DNA of 7,034 nt, taken from NCBI GenBank assembly GCA_031261145.1, contig JAISJX010000460.1, positions 1 to 7,034 on the forward strand, given 5' to 3'. The notes under the pieces were generated by a model that was not told the origin of the DNA, ran no database searches, and saw only the letters and a list, made by a program, of their open reading frames with translations. Below are positions 1-6,604 of this stretch, in pieces. A program made the translations under genes and the position numbers. Each line of letters starts with the position of its first letter. Positions within the stretch are counted from its first letter, which is position 1. Origin of the DNA: Tannerella sp. GTDB lineage: Bacteria; Bacteroidota; Bacteroidia; Bacteroidales; Tannerellaceae.

Positions 1-1077
1 GGCAAACCGGTGGAACCGCTTCCTCTTGAGCAGCGCTGCGGGTTTCTGGTGACGGAGAACAGCGTGGGTTTTGCGGCGGTAGATGTGGCGTCTCTGCTGA
101 GGTTGCTGGAAAGAGGGCATAAAGTGATGCTGTGCCTGAACTCATTTCCGCAACTACTGTGCGATTCGCTTTGTTTTACCGAACAGCACGATCGGTATTA
201 TTATTCTATTGACCGATATGTGAGGGATGGAATGGGACGCGACAGTTTGCTTTTCGGGACGGATTCGCTCTCACCGGAACAGGTGTATCTCGTTTATCCG
301 CAAGTTCATCCGATTTATTTTAAAGAAGGTTATGCCTCGTCGTCGTCGCCTCTGTGGGATGATGATAAACTCATCAAGGAAGAGAAAAAACGGATACGCT
401 GCGATTCGATGGAAACGCTTGTGCGGAACGGGCAGGGCGAGCCGGTTGCGATGCGTCTCTATATGGGAGCGGGGGAATTGTTCTTAGTGGGTACGCCGCT
501 GATGTTTACGAATTACGGCCTGTTGGATGAAGGAAATGCGTCGTATCCGTTCCGGTTGCTTTCGTATATGAAAGGGTTGCCGGTTATCCGCCTTGAGGCT
601 TACGGGATAGTAGAAGACGTTTCGCACAGTCCGTTGCGCTACCTGCTGATTCAGCCCTCGTTGCGGTGGGCGGTGTATATGGCGACAGTTACGCTGCTAT
701 TGTGTATGATATTCACGGCCAGGCGCCGGCAGCGGGTGATTCCGGTAGCGCTTCCGCCGGCCAATGAGAGCCTCCGGTTTACGCAGTTGATCGGGAATTT
801 ATATTACCAGAAAAAAGACTGTAAAGATATATTATCGAAAAAATACCTCTACTTTTGCGCAGAAGTGAAGCGGTTGAACGGCCCTGAACTCCAAACCGGC
901 GAGCCGGATATGGAACTCAGCCGCCGGCTGGCTGAGAAAATGGGACAGGACGCCGATAGCATTTGGCCCGGATTCAGGGAACTGAAATATCTCCTGCGGA
1001 CGGACGCGCCGGTGACGGAAACGGATATGATGCGGAATATAAACCGGATGAATGAATGGCTCGGATATTTGAATTGA
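1..1077 (+). CDS. DUF4350-type membrane protein, C-terminal part (5' end outside window)
   Basis: The reading frame is open from base 1, so the gene begins upstream; a GTG at base 10 is only an internal valine codon. About 358 residues are visible. Numbering from base 1, residues 1-220 form a soluble domain. It contains the stretch MGAGELFLVGTPLMFTNYG (about 155-173), resembling the conserved 'G.G.vv.lGDPLLFTN' segment that I associate with DUF4350 proteins. One hydrophobic helix follows (about 223-239, YMATVTLLLCMIF) with a basic ARRRQR stop-transfer cluster. A soluble C-terminal region of about 115 residues follows, with ESLRF and LYYQKKD motifs. By the positive-inside rule the first domain is periplasmic and the tail cytoplasmic. 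The stop is 25 bases before the MoxR gene, so the two are probably cotranscribed. DUF4350 genes commonly sit beside MoxR and DUF58 genes in Bacteroidota. The molecular function is unknown. The family call rests on the motif, the topology and the neighbours. Confidence 0.75.
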   Translation, partial: GKPVEPLPLEQRCGFLVTENSVGFAAVDVASLLRLLERGHKVMLCLNSFPQLLCDSLCFTEQHDRYYYSIDRYVRDGMGRDSLLFGTDSLSPEQVYLVYPQVHPIYFKEGYASSSSPLWDDDKLIKEEKKRIRCDSMETLVRNGQGEPVAMRLYMGAGELFLVGTPLMFTNYGLLDEGNASYPFRLLSYMKGLPVIRLEAYGIVEDVSHSPLRYLLIQPSLRWAVYMATVTLLLCMIFTARRRQRVIPVALPPANESLRFTQLIGNLYYQKKDCKDILSKKYLYFCAEVKRLNGPELQTGEPDMELSRRLAEKMGQDADSIWPGFRELKYLLRTDAPVTETDMMRNINRMNEWLGYLN

Positions 1078-1102
1078 TTAAATAATTACTAAAATAAACA
1101 GG

Positions 1103-2077
1103 ATGGAAGAAGAAAGAATAGAAACGCTGAATCTGGCAGAGTTTTCAGCGAAAGTCGATGAGATACGGTCGGCGATGTCCTCCGTGATTGTCGGTCAGGA
1201 TCGTACCGTTAACCTGCTGCTTACGGCAATCTTGGCGAAAGGCCACGTGCTGATAGAAGGCGTGCCCGGAATAGCAAAGACGTTGATGGCGAAATTAATG
1301 TCAAAACTGATAGACGCCCGGTTTTCACGTATCCAGTTTACGCCGGACTTGATGCCTTCGGATATATTGGGAACCTCGGTTTTCAATATGAAAACGAGCG
1401 AGTTTGATTTTCATAAAGGGCCGGTTTTTGCAGACATTATCTTGGTGGATGAGATTAACCGCGCTCCGGCGAAAACACAGTCGGCGCTCTTCGAGGTGAT
1501 GGAAGAACGGCAGGCGACGGTGGACGGCACAACGTATAAAATGAGTCCGCTCTATACGCTTTTTGCCACTCAGAATCCCATCGAACAGGAAGGTACGTAT
1601 AAACTGCCGGAAGCGCAGTTAGACCGTTTCCTGATGAAAGTGTCGATCCAGTATCCGACGCTGGAAGAGGAAACGATCATCCTGGAACGGCATCATACCA
1701 ATGCACGGTTGGCGTCGCTGGATACGATCCGGCCGGTTATTTCCAGTGCGGAACTGCTGCGGTTGTGCGATTATGTCAATAAAGTGTATGTCGATCCGAC
1801 GCTACTGCGTTATATTGCCGCGATTATACACCAGACACGCACGAGCAAGGTGGTTTACTTAGGCGCTTCGCCCCGTGCATCGGTGGCGTTGATGCAGTCC
1901 TCGAAGGCGTTTGCCTTGTTGCAGGGACGCGATTTCATTACGCCCGAAGATGTGAAATTCATGGCGCCGTCCGTCCTTCAACATCGCCTGATTCTTACCG
2001 CCGAAGCGGAAATGGAAGGCCATACGCCGGGAAAAGTAGTGCAGCGACTGATTGAAAAGGTGGAAGTCCCGAAGTGA
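1103..2077 (+). CDS. MoxR-family AAA+ ATPase
   Basis: This is a 324-residue AAA+ ATPase of the MoxR family, the usual length for the group. Visible motifs in order are Walker A GVPGIAKTL (53-61), Walker B IILVDEINR (112-120), a sensor 1-type FATQNP (154-159), the LDRF motif with a likely arginine finger (R175), and a sensor 2 GASPRAS (254-260). The C-terminal lid domain covers roughly 205-324. All catalytic elements are intact, so it should bind and hydrolyse ATP. There is no signal peptide or membrane helix, so it is cytoplasmic. MoxR ATPases are thought to act as chaperones or metal-insertion factors for vWA-domain partners. The next gene encodes a DUF58 protein, the classical partner family. 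The ATG at 1103 gives a normal family N-terminus and follows an A/T-rich leader without a clear Shine-Dalgarno sequence. The specific substrate cannot be named. Confidence 0.95.
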   Translation: MEEERIETLNLAEFSAKVDEIRSAMSSVIVGQDRTVNLLLTAILAKGHVLIEGVPGIAKTLMAKLMSKLIDARFSRIQFTPDLMPSDILGTSVFNMKTSEFDFHKGPVFADIILVDEINRAPAKTQSALFEVMEERQATVDGTTYKMSPLYTLFATQNPIEQEGTYKLPEAQLDRFLMKVSIQYPTLEEETIILERHHTNARLASLDTIRPVISSAELLRLCDYVNKVYVDPTLLRYIAAIIHQTRTSKVVYLGASPRASVALMQSSKAFALLQGRDFITPEDVKFMAPSVLQHRLILTAEAEMEGHTPGKVVQRLIEKVEVPK

Positions 2078-2144
2078 AAATTTATTACTAAATCAGGTGT
2101 AGTCAGAGGAAGTTCCGAAGATGGAAGCAGATATGCAAACATGC

Positions 2145-2173
2145 TTTTCATTCTCAATTTTCAATTCTCAATT
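2145..2173 (+). repeat. Imperfect tandem A/T-rich repeat in the moxR-DUF58 spacer
   Basis: Two near-identical units, TTTTCATTCTCAATT (2145-2159) and TTTTCAATTCTCAATT (2158-2173), overlap by two bases and end 8 bases before the DUF58 start codon. The spacer has no TAnnTTTG box. The repeat may be a simple-sequence relic or a translation-enhancing leader. I recall similar CAATTTTCAATT strings in Bacteroides intergenic DNA, but could not check this. Confidence 0.5.
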
Positions 2174-2181
2174 AAATAAAA

Positions 2182-3495
2182 ATGTCCTTAGGTAAGCGGT
2201 TTTATATACTATGTTTAATAATCATCATATTCTTTTTATGTGGTTATGTGTTACCGGCGCTTTTTGTGGCGGGCAGATGGCTCGTTGCCGCTTTGATTTT
2301 GCTTGCGGGGATTGATTATTGGCTGTTGTGGAAGAAGAAAGAGGGCGTGGATGCGGCGCGTACCTGTACGGCGCGTTTCTCCAACGGGGACGAGAATCCG
2401 GTGCGTATCGCAGTGGAAAACCGTTATTTATATCCGGTGCATATAGATGTGATTGATGAAATCCCGGATATTTTCCAACGCCGGGACATCCTGTTTCATC
2501 TCGACATGGAACCGGGAGCGCGTAAAGAGATTATATATCAGTTGCGCCCGGTCAAACGCGGAGAATACAGGTTTAACCAAATCCGGCTGTTCGTATCCAC
2601 GAGTATCGGCTTGATTGTACGCCGTTTCACGTGTGGCGCACCGGCGGATGTCAAAGTCTATCCGTCGTACCTGATGTTGCACCAGTACGAGTTGATGGCG
2701 ATTTCGAATAACCTGACGGAGTTAGGTATCAAACGCATCCGCCGCATCGGACACCATACGGAGTTTGAACACATTAAAGAATATGTAAAGGGCGACGATT
2801 ACCGGACGATTAACTGGAAAGCAAGCGCACGGCGTAGCCAGTTGATGGTGAACACGTATCAGGATGAGCGTTCGCAACAGATTTATAATGTTATAGATAA
2901 GGGACGAATCATGCAATCGTCCTTCCATGGGATGACGCTGCTGGATTATTCGATCAATGCGTCGCTGGTGCTTTCGTTCATTGCGATTCACAAGGAGGAT
3001 AAAGCCGGCCTGATTACGTTTGCGAATGAATTTGAGACGTTTGTCCCGGCCTCGAAACAGGCGGGACAGATGCAGGTTATCCTTGAAAACCTGTACCGCC
3101 AGCAGACGAACTTCGGGGAGAGTGATTATTCATCCCTGTATGTGCATCTGAATAAGCATATCAGCAAACGAAGCCTGTTGATTATCTATACGAATTTCGA
3201 GAATATCATCGGGATGGAGCGACAGTTGAACTACATGCAGCAACTGGCTCGTCAGCACGTCGTACTGGCCATTTTCTTCGAGAATGCCGAACTGGAATCC
3301 TTCGCCGCCCGCCAACCCCGTACCGGCGAAGATTATTTCCAGCAAGTGATAGCCGAAAAGTTTATCTTTGAGAAGCGCTATGTAACCACTTTCCTCCGCC
3401 AACACGGCATCTATTCCGTATTGACCACCCCCGAAAATCTGTCAGTGGACGTGATTAATAAATATCTGGAAATGAAAGCCACCCATCTGCTGTAA
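2182..3495 (+). CDS. DUF58 (vWA-like) membrane-anchored protein, MoxR partner
   Basis: The protein has 437 residues. Two hydrophobic helices lie at about 7-30 and 33-50, followed by basic KKK. A beta-rich region follows (about 58-165), then the DUF58 signature at about 192-229 with the key pieces TEFEHIKEYVKGDDYR, INWKASARR and LMVNTYQDERSQQ. The rest (about 232-412) has the predicted alpha/beta pattern of a von Willebrand A fold. The usual MIDAS metal site looks degenerate: DKGRI (239-243) stands in place of DxSxS, and TNFE (337-340) replaces the usual (S/T)D at the third motif. Metal-dependent adhesion is therefore doubtful, although the fold may still serve as a protein-interaction module. 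Topology suggests a membrane anchor with the large C-terminal part in the cytoplasm, within reach of the MoxR ATPase encoded upstream. A 104-base spacer separates it from that gene, with no recognisable promoter. It is the last gene of the cluster. Confidence 0.92.
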   Translation: MSLGKRFYILCLIIIIFFLCGYVLPALFVAGRWLVAALILLAGIDYWLLWKKKEGVDAARTCTARFSNGDENPVRIAVENRYLYPVHIDVIDEIPDIFQRRDILFHLDMEPGARKEIIYQLRPVKRGEYRFNQIRLFVSTSIGLIVRRFTCGAPADVKVYPSYLMLHQYELMAISNNLTELGIKRIRRIGHHTEFEHIKEYVKGDDYRTINWKASARRSQLMVNTYQDERSQQIYNVIDKGRIMQSSFHGMTLLDYSINASLVLSFIAIHKEDKAGLITFANEFETFVPASKQAGQMQVILENLYRQQTNFGESDYSSLYVHLNKHISKRSLLIIYTNFENIIGMERQLNYMQQLARQHVVLAIFFENAELESFAARQPRTGEDYFQQVIAEKFIFEKRYVTTFLRQHGIYSVLTTPENLSVDVINKYLEMKATHLL

Positions 3496-3524
3496 AGTCG
3501 AATGGGAAAGACAATGGGATAAGG

Positions 3525-3564
3525 AAAAGCCCTGTTTTGAAGTGAAAAACGGGGGGCTTTTTTT
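3525..3564 (+). terminator. Bidirectional intrinsic terminator between converging genes
   Basis: The left arm AAAAGCCC (3525-3532) pairs with GGGCTTTT (3554-3561). Inner TTTT/AAAA pairing extends the stem, and a T-run follows to 3564. It begins 29 bases after the DUF58 stop and ends over the stop codon of the opposing Lrp-family gene. The A-run on the left side gives a U-tract on the other strand, so it can end transcription from both directions. Confidence 0.85.
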
Positions 3565-4033
3565 ACTCCAATGTAAACGGGATTTCCCTTTTCAGGCTTT
3601 CGCGAAGGGCGATCATGGTCTCTGTTTCCGTTACGCCGGGAATCTCTTGTATTTTAACATTTATCAGTTCCATAAGATGTTCGTTGTCACGGGCGTATAA
3701 TTTGATCATCATCATATACGGGCCGGTTGTGTAATTGATCTCAACGACTTCCGGAATTTTTTCAAATTCGGGAACCACATCTTTGTACATGGAGCCGCGT
3801 TCCAACTTCACGCCGATATAGGTGCATGAATTATAGCCTAATACTTTCGGGTTGATATGATACCCCGACCCTAAAATGACATCCATATCCATCAAACGTT
3901 GTACCCGCTGATGGATTGCCGCGCGGGAAACGCCACACGCTTCCGCCACATCTTTGAAAGGCATTCGTGCATTTTTAGAAATAATACTCAATATCTGCCT
4001 GTCTAATTTGTCTATTTTCTCAATCTTTTCCAT
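3563..4033 (-). CDS. Lrp/AsnC-family transcriptional regulator
   Basis: A 156-residue protein of standard Lrp/AsnC length. The N-terminal winged helix-turn-helix (about 7-55) begins KIDKLDRQIL, with recognition helix SRAAIHQRVQRL (36-47). The C-terminal RAM ligand-binding and oligomerisation domain (about 70-145) includes YTTGPYMMMIKLYARDNEHL (101-120) and G104. Such regulators bind DNA as dimers to octamers and respond to amino acids or related small molecules; the ligand is not predictable here. I place the start at the ATG at 4033 because it gives the usual MEKIDKLD-like N-terminus. A GTG two codons upstream (4039) is also in frame and would make 158 residues. The gene stands alone: a terminator precedes its own promoter and a shared terminator follows it. 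Lrp-family genes are often autoregulated. A link to the neighbouring PPIase genes is not shown. Confidence 0.95.
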   Translation of the reverse strand: MEKIEKIDKLDRQILSIISKNARMPFKDVAEACGVSRAAIHQRVQRLMDMDVILGSGYHINPKVLGYNSCTYIGVKLERGSMYKDVVPEFEKIPEVVEINYTTGPYMMMIKLYARDNEHLMELINVKIQEIPGVTETETMIALRESLKREIPFTLE

Positions 4034-4062
4034 TTTCACGTAGAACTTTCTTATTTACCTTT

Positions 4063-4070
4063 CAAAAGTA
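4063..4070 (-). promoter_or_regulatory. Bacteroidota-type -7 promoter box of the Lrp-family gene
   Basis: On the minus strand this reads TACTTTTG, an exact match to the TAnnTTTG -7 consensus. It lies about 30 bases upstream of the ATG at 4033, predicting a leader of roughly 20-25 bases. No good TTTG -33 box is visible at the usual 19-21 base spacing. A palindrome GAATATTC (4083-4090) sits just upstream and could be a regulator site, which is speculation. Confidence 0.6.
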
Positions 4071-4102
4071 CAACATTTATTTGAATATTCTGACATTCTG
4101 TA

Positions 4103-4147
4103 AAAAAAAGAAACAGATAACCTTCTTTTTACGAAAGATTATCTGTT
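4103..4147 (-). terminator. Intrinsic terminator at the end of the PPIase operon
   Basis: AACAGATAA (4112-4120) pairs perfectly with TTATCTGTT (4139-4147), with further CTT/AAG pairing inside. On the minus strand the stem is followed by a U-rich run, TTTCTTTTTTTT, covering about 4102-4113. It lies 74 bases past the stop of the third PPIase gene and directly upstream of the Lrp-family promoter, so it insulates the two units. Confidence 0.82.
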
Positions 4148-4220
4148 GTTAATATTCATAAAGAAACCCGATTGTCCGTTTTCAGATGCGAACAGGATTT
4201 CCGTTCCCGGTAGAAAAAAC

Positions 4221-4952
4221 TTATTCCCCGGTTGTCGGCGCCTCTTTTTCTATATCAAGCAATTCTACTTCAAATTCGAGCGTGCTGTACGGTTTGACCG
4301 TTTGTCCGGCGCCTCTATCGCCATAAGCTAACGCGGAAGGAATCCAAACGATGTATTTTGATCCGACCGGCATCAACAGCAAGAGTTCCGTCCAGCCCAC
4401 GATAACCTGGTTTACGCCGAATACGACCGGTTCGCCACGTTGCACCGAACTGTCGAAAACCGTTCCGTCCAACAATTTTCCGGTGTAATGTACTTTTACA
4501 TTATCGGTTTGGTTGGGTATTGCTCCTGTGCCTTGCTGTATGATTTTATATTGCAGACCGCTTTCGGTGGTGATTACGCCTGCTTTAGACTTATTCGCTG
4601 CCATAAACTCTTCTCCTTTAGTTTTCTCGGCTTCCATTTCTTTTTGTTGAATACCTGCCATGTAGGATTGGATAAAGGCTTGTGCGGATTCCTGAGTCAT
4701 CAGCGCCGTACTGTCGCTTTTAATTGCTTTGATAAAGCCTTCTGCCAGTGCATTCAAATTGGCTTCTCCTCCGGGAAATTCTTTCAGGTTATCCCGCAGA
4801 CCTGCACCATAACTAACTCCAATCGAATAACAAGCCGTGTCGAGAGCCGAATTTAACAGGGTAGAGGGAGTGACAGCTACCTTTTTGGTTGGACAACATG
4901 AGATAGCCATTACAGCTACCAATAGCATAATGAGTACGTTAATTTTCTTCAT
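4221..4952 (-). CDS. FKBP-type PPIase lipoprotein (FkpA/Mip-like), third gene of the PPIase operon
   Basis: The protein has 243 residues. A lipoprotein signal peptide (1-18) ends in a lipobox AISC with the lipidated cysteine at 19, followed by a second cysteine. The FKBP_N dimerisation region spans about 35-115 and the catalytic FKBP_C domain about 145-235. Active-site positions expected from FKBP12 are present: Y156, F166-D167, F178, V183-I184, W187, Y210 and F227. It should therefore catalyse proline cis/trans isomerisation of extracytoplasmic proteins. No acidic cluster follows the lipidated cysteine, so the Bacteroidota surface-export signal is not evident and a periplasm-facing location is likelier. 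Small deviations from relatives are VIVGW for the usual VIPGW, and ELLLLM for EALQLM. It lies 97 bases after the second PPIase gene, with a strong hairpin between them and no clear promoter, so its expression probably depends on read-through. A terminator follows. Confidence 0.93.
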   Translation of the reverse strand: MKKINVLIMLLVAVMAISCCPTKKVAVTPSTLLNSALDTACYSIGVSYGAGLRDNLKEFPGGEANLNALAEGFIKAIKSDSTALMTQESAQAFIQSYMAGIQQKEMEAEKTKGEEFMAANKSKAGVITTESGLQYKIIQQGTGAIPNQTDNVKVHYTGKLLDGTVFDSSVQRGEPVVFGVNQVIVGWTELLLLMPVGSKYIVWIPSALAYGDRGAGQTVKPYSTLEFEVELLDIEKEAPTTGE

Positions 4953-4981
4953 CTGTTTTTTTTATTAAACTGTTTTTGTTG

Positions 4982-5027
4982 AAAAAGTCGGCAAGCATGT
5001 ATCAGACACATGGTTGCCGACTTTTTT
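4982..5027 (-). terminator. Strong hairpin with U-tracts between the second and third PPIase genes
   Basis: AAAAAGTCGGCAA (4982-4994) pairs perfectly with TTGCCGACTTTTT (5014-5026). One G/G mismatch follows, then a further 5-bp stem, CATGT (4996-5000) with ACATG (5008-5012), closing a 7-base loop. On either strand the stem runs out into a T-run. For minus-strand transcription it sits 23 bases after the second PPIase stop and about 30 bases before the third PPIase start. That placement suits an internal terminator, or a 3'-end protector that lowers expression of the third gene. Confidence 0.88.
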
Positions 5028-5049
5028 ATTTTATATGTAAAGAATTAAT

Positions 5050-5760
5050 TTATTCTTTTACAATTTCGAGCAATTCCACTTCAAATTCAAGTGTGCTGTT
5101 CGGTTTAATATTCTGTCCGGCGCCTTGTGCTCCATACGCCAATTCGGAAGGAATCCAAAGAATATATTTTGAACCGACGGGCATAATCTGTAATGCTTCC
5201 GTCCAACCCGGAATCACTTGTGTGACACCGAATGTTGCCGGTTCGCCACGATCTACAGAACTTTCCAAAACCGTTCCGTCCAAGAGTTTCAATGTATAAT
5301 GAACTTTTACTTGGTCTGTTGCGATCGGTTTTGCTCCGGTTCCTTCTGTTATTACTTTGTACTGCAAGCCGCTTTCAGTTGTGATGACGCCTGCTTTTCC
5401 CTTATTTGAAGCAAGGAATGCATCGCCTTCAGCTTTAGTCACTTCACCTTCCTGAGCTTGTATTTTCATAAAGTAAGTATTCGGAAACGATTGCATTTCT
5501 TCCATTGTCATTTTTAGCGAAGCGCTATCCTTCATTCCTGCAATAAATCCTGCAATCAGAGCATCTTTATTCAAAACTCCGCCGGGAATCTGGCTTGCCT
5601 GTTGCCCCAAACCATATCCATAATTCGCACCGATTGAATAACAGGCCGAATCAAGTCCGTTACTCAACTTCACATTACTACCACCTGTTTGACTGCATGA
5701 TGTAGCCATCATACCCATAGCCACTCCTGCAACCATTACTAATACACTAATCTTTTTCAT
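5050..5760 (-). CDS. FKBP-type PPIase lipoprotein with altered active site, second gene of the PPIase operon
   Basis: The protein has 236 residues. A signal peptide (1-21) ends in lipobox ATSC with C22 as the lipidation site. The FKBP_N region spans about 35-115 and FKBP_C about 147-234. Overall it is clearly paralogous to its two neighbours, sharing NKGKAGVITTESGLQYKVI and QVIPGW. Three usually conserved positions differ: HYTL instead of HYTG (L157), and LE (165-166) instead of the active-site pair FD. Other pocket residues remain (Y155, F177, V182-I183, W186, Y209, F226). It may have reduced isomerase activity or a changed specificity, and could act mainly as a chaperone. No acidic residues follow C22, so surface export is not suggested. 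It starts 24 bases after the first PPIase gene, so the two are surely cotranscribed. A strong hairpin follows its stop. Confidence 0.93.
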   Translation of the reverse strand: MKKISVLVMVAGVAMGMMATSCSQTGGSNVKLSNGLDSACYSIGANYGYGLGQQASQIPGGVLNKDALIAGFIAGMKDSASLKMTMEEMQSFPNTYFMKIQAQEGEVTKAEGDAFLASNKGKAGVITTESGLQYKVITEGTGAKPIATDQVKVHYTLKLLDGTVLESSVDRGEPATFGVTQVIPGWTEALQIMPVGSKYILWIPSELAYGAQGAGQNIKPNSTLEFEVELLEIVKE

Positions 5761-5784
5761 TTTTCTCGTTTTATTTATAAATAA

Positions 5785-6372
5785 TTATTTTACTATATCC
5801 AATAATTCCACATCAAATACCAACGTGCTGTTTGGCTCAATATCCTCTCCTGCACCACGTTCGCCGTACGCCAGATCCGAGGGGATATACAGCCGCCATT
5901 TAGATCCGGCATTCATTAACTGCAAGGCTTCCACCCAGCCCGGAATCACTTGTGAGACGCCGAATGTCGCCGGTTCGCCACGTTGAACGGAACTGTCAAA
6001 AACCGTACCATTGATTAAAGTACCATGATAATGGCATTTGACCTTGTCGTAAAGAGACGGTTTGGCGCCTTCTCCTTTTTTCAGCACTTCGTATTGTAAT
6101 CCGCTTGGCAATGTGACGACGCCTGCTTTCCCCTGATTAATCCGGAGAAATTCCGCCCCTGCCTTTTTATTAACTTCCAATTTTCCGGCCTGCAATTCCA
6201 CAAAATAATCCTTAATTATCTGTTTTGCTTTGTCATAACTGATTTCCGGCCGGGTATCCGATAATACATCCTTTAAACCTCTTACAAAGTCCTCTGTATT
6301 AATACTTTTAATACCCGAATTCAGGAAATTGTTCCCAATGCTCAGGCCAAGCGCATAGCTAATCTTGTTCAT
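5785..6372 (-). CDS. Cytoplasmic FKBP-type PPIase, first gene of the PPIase operon
   Basis: The protein has 195 residues. It begins MNKISYALGLSIGNNF, which is directly the FKBP_N domain (about 1-75), with no signal peptide or lipobox, so it should stay in the cytoplasm. The FKBP_C domain spans about 106-194. It keeps the full expected active site: Y115, F125-D126, F137, V142-I143, W146, Y169 and F186. It is expected to isomerise prolyl bonds during folding of cytoplasmic proteins. The N-terminal domain probably dimerises the enzyme, as in FkpA and Mip. The ATG at 6372 is the only suitable start and lies about 30 bases after a good promoter box. The two lipoprotein paralogues follow in the same direction, suggesting duplication with later gain or loss of the export signal. 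Confidence 0.95.
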   Translation of the reverse strand: MNKISYALGLSIGNNFLNSGIKSINTEDFVRGLKDVLSDTRPEISYDKAKQIIKDYFVELQAGKLEVNKKAGAEFLRINQGKAGVVTLPSGLQYEVLKKGEGAKPSLYDKVKCHYHGTLINGTVFDSSVQRGEPATFGVSQVIPGWVEALQLMNAGSKWRLYIPSDLAYGERGAGEDIEPNSTLVFDVELLDIVK

Positions 6373-6403
6373 CTATCTCGTCTTTATTTTATAATTTGAC
6401 GTG

Positions 6404-6436
6404 CAAAGGTAACACTTTATTTTGTATGCTTGCAAT
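6404..6436 (-). promoter_or_regulatory. Promoter of the PPIase operon (-33/-7 type)
   Basis: On the minus strand TACCTTTG (6411-6404) matches the TAnnTTTG -7 consensus exactly. An ATTG (6436-6433) lies 21 bases upstream, a three-of-four match to the TTTG -33 box at normal spacing. The predicted transcript start, near 6398, leaves a leader of about 26 bases before the ATG at 6372. Confidence 0.75.
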
Positions 6437-6544
6437 AATTTAAGTATTTTTTTGCAGAAAACCAAATAAATACATCCGAAAACAGCCAAAAGCGGGTTTC
6501 AGGTCAGCCTGTAAAACCACAATTTTCATGAGTTTCATAAATTT

Positions 6545-6587
6545 TCCGGTTGGTCAGATATGTTTTTTTACCGGACATCTATGACTA
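6545..6587. repeat. Interleaved inverted repeats
   Basis: TCCGGT (6545-6550) is the exact reverse complement of ACCGGA (6570-6575). TGGTCAGATATG (6551-6562) can pair with CATCTATGACTA (6576-6587) at 10 of 12 positions, counting one G-T pair. The arms are in the order A-B-A'-B', so they would either exclude each other or form a pseudoknot. A run of seven T lies between B and A'. Function is unknown; an operator is possible. Confidence 0.4.
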
Positions 6588-6604
6588 AACACGAAAAGAA
6601 TGTT

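Noticed and set aside
2121..2195. A 24-codon ORF beginning MEADMQTCFSFSILNFQFSI that overlaps the DUF58 start
   Set aside because: Its sequence is mainly a translation of the CAATT-type repeat, it runs into the DUF58 gene in another frame, and it has no promoter box.
2428..3405. Three minus-strand ORFs of 84-91 codons inside the DUF58 gene
   Set aside because: All are shadows of a strongly supported coding frame and show no recognisable motif.
4146..4331. A 61-codon plus-strand ORF after the PPIase terminator
   Set aside because: Most of it is antisense to the end of the third PPIase gene, and nothing suggests a promoter on that strand.
4440..4856. A 138-codon plus-strand ORF over the third PPIase gene
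   Set aside because: It lies wholly antisense to a well-supported lipoprotein gene, is cysteine- and phenylalanine-rich in a way typical of antisense translation, and has no promoter or family resemblance.
4976..5299. A 107-codon plus-strand ORF starting near the internal hairpin
   Set aside because: It starts in the terminator-like hairpin region and then runs antisense through the second PPIase gene, with no protein-family features.
6495..6518. Hairpin GGTTTCAGG/CCTG-ta-AAACC considered as a terminator
   Set aside because: It has a two-base bulge, no U-tract on either side and no gene ending nearby, so I list it only as part of the intergenic description.
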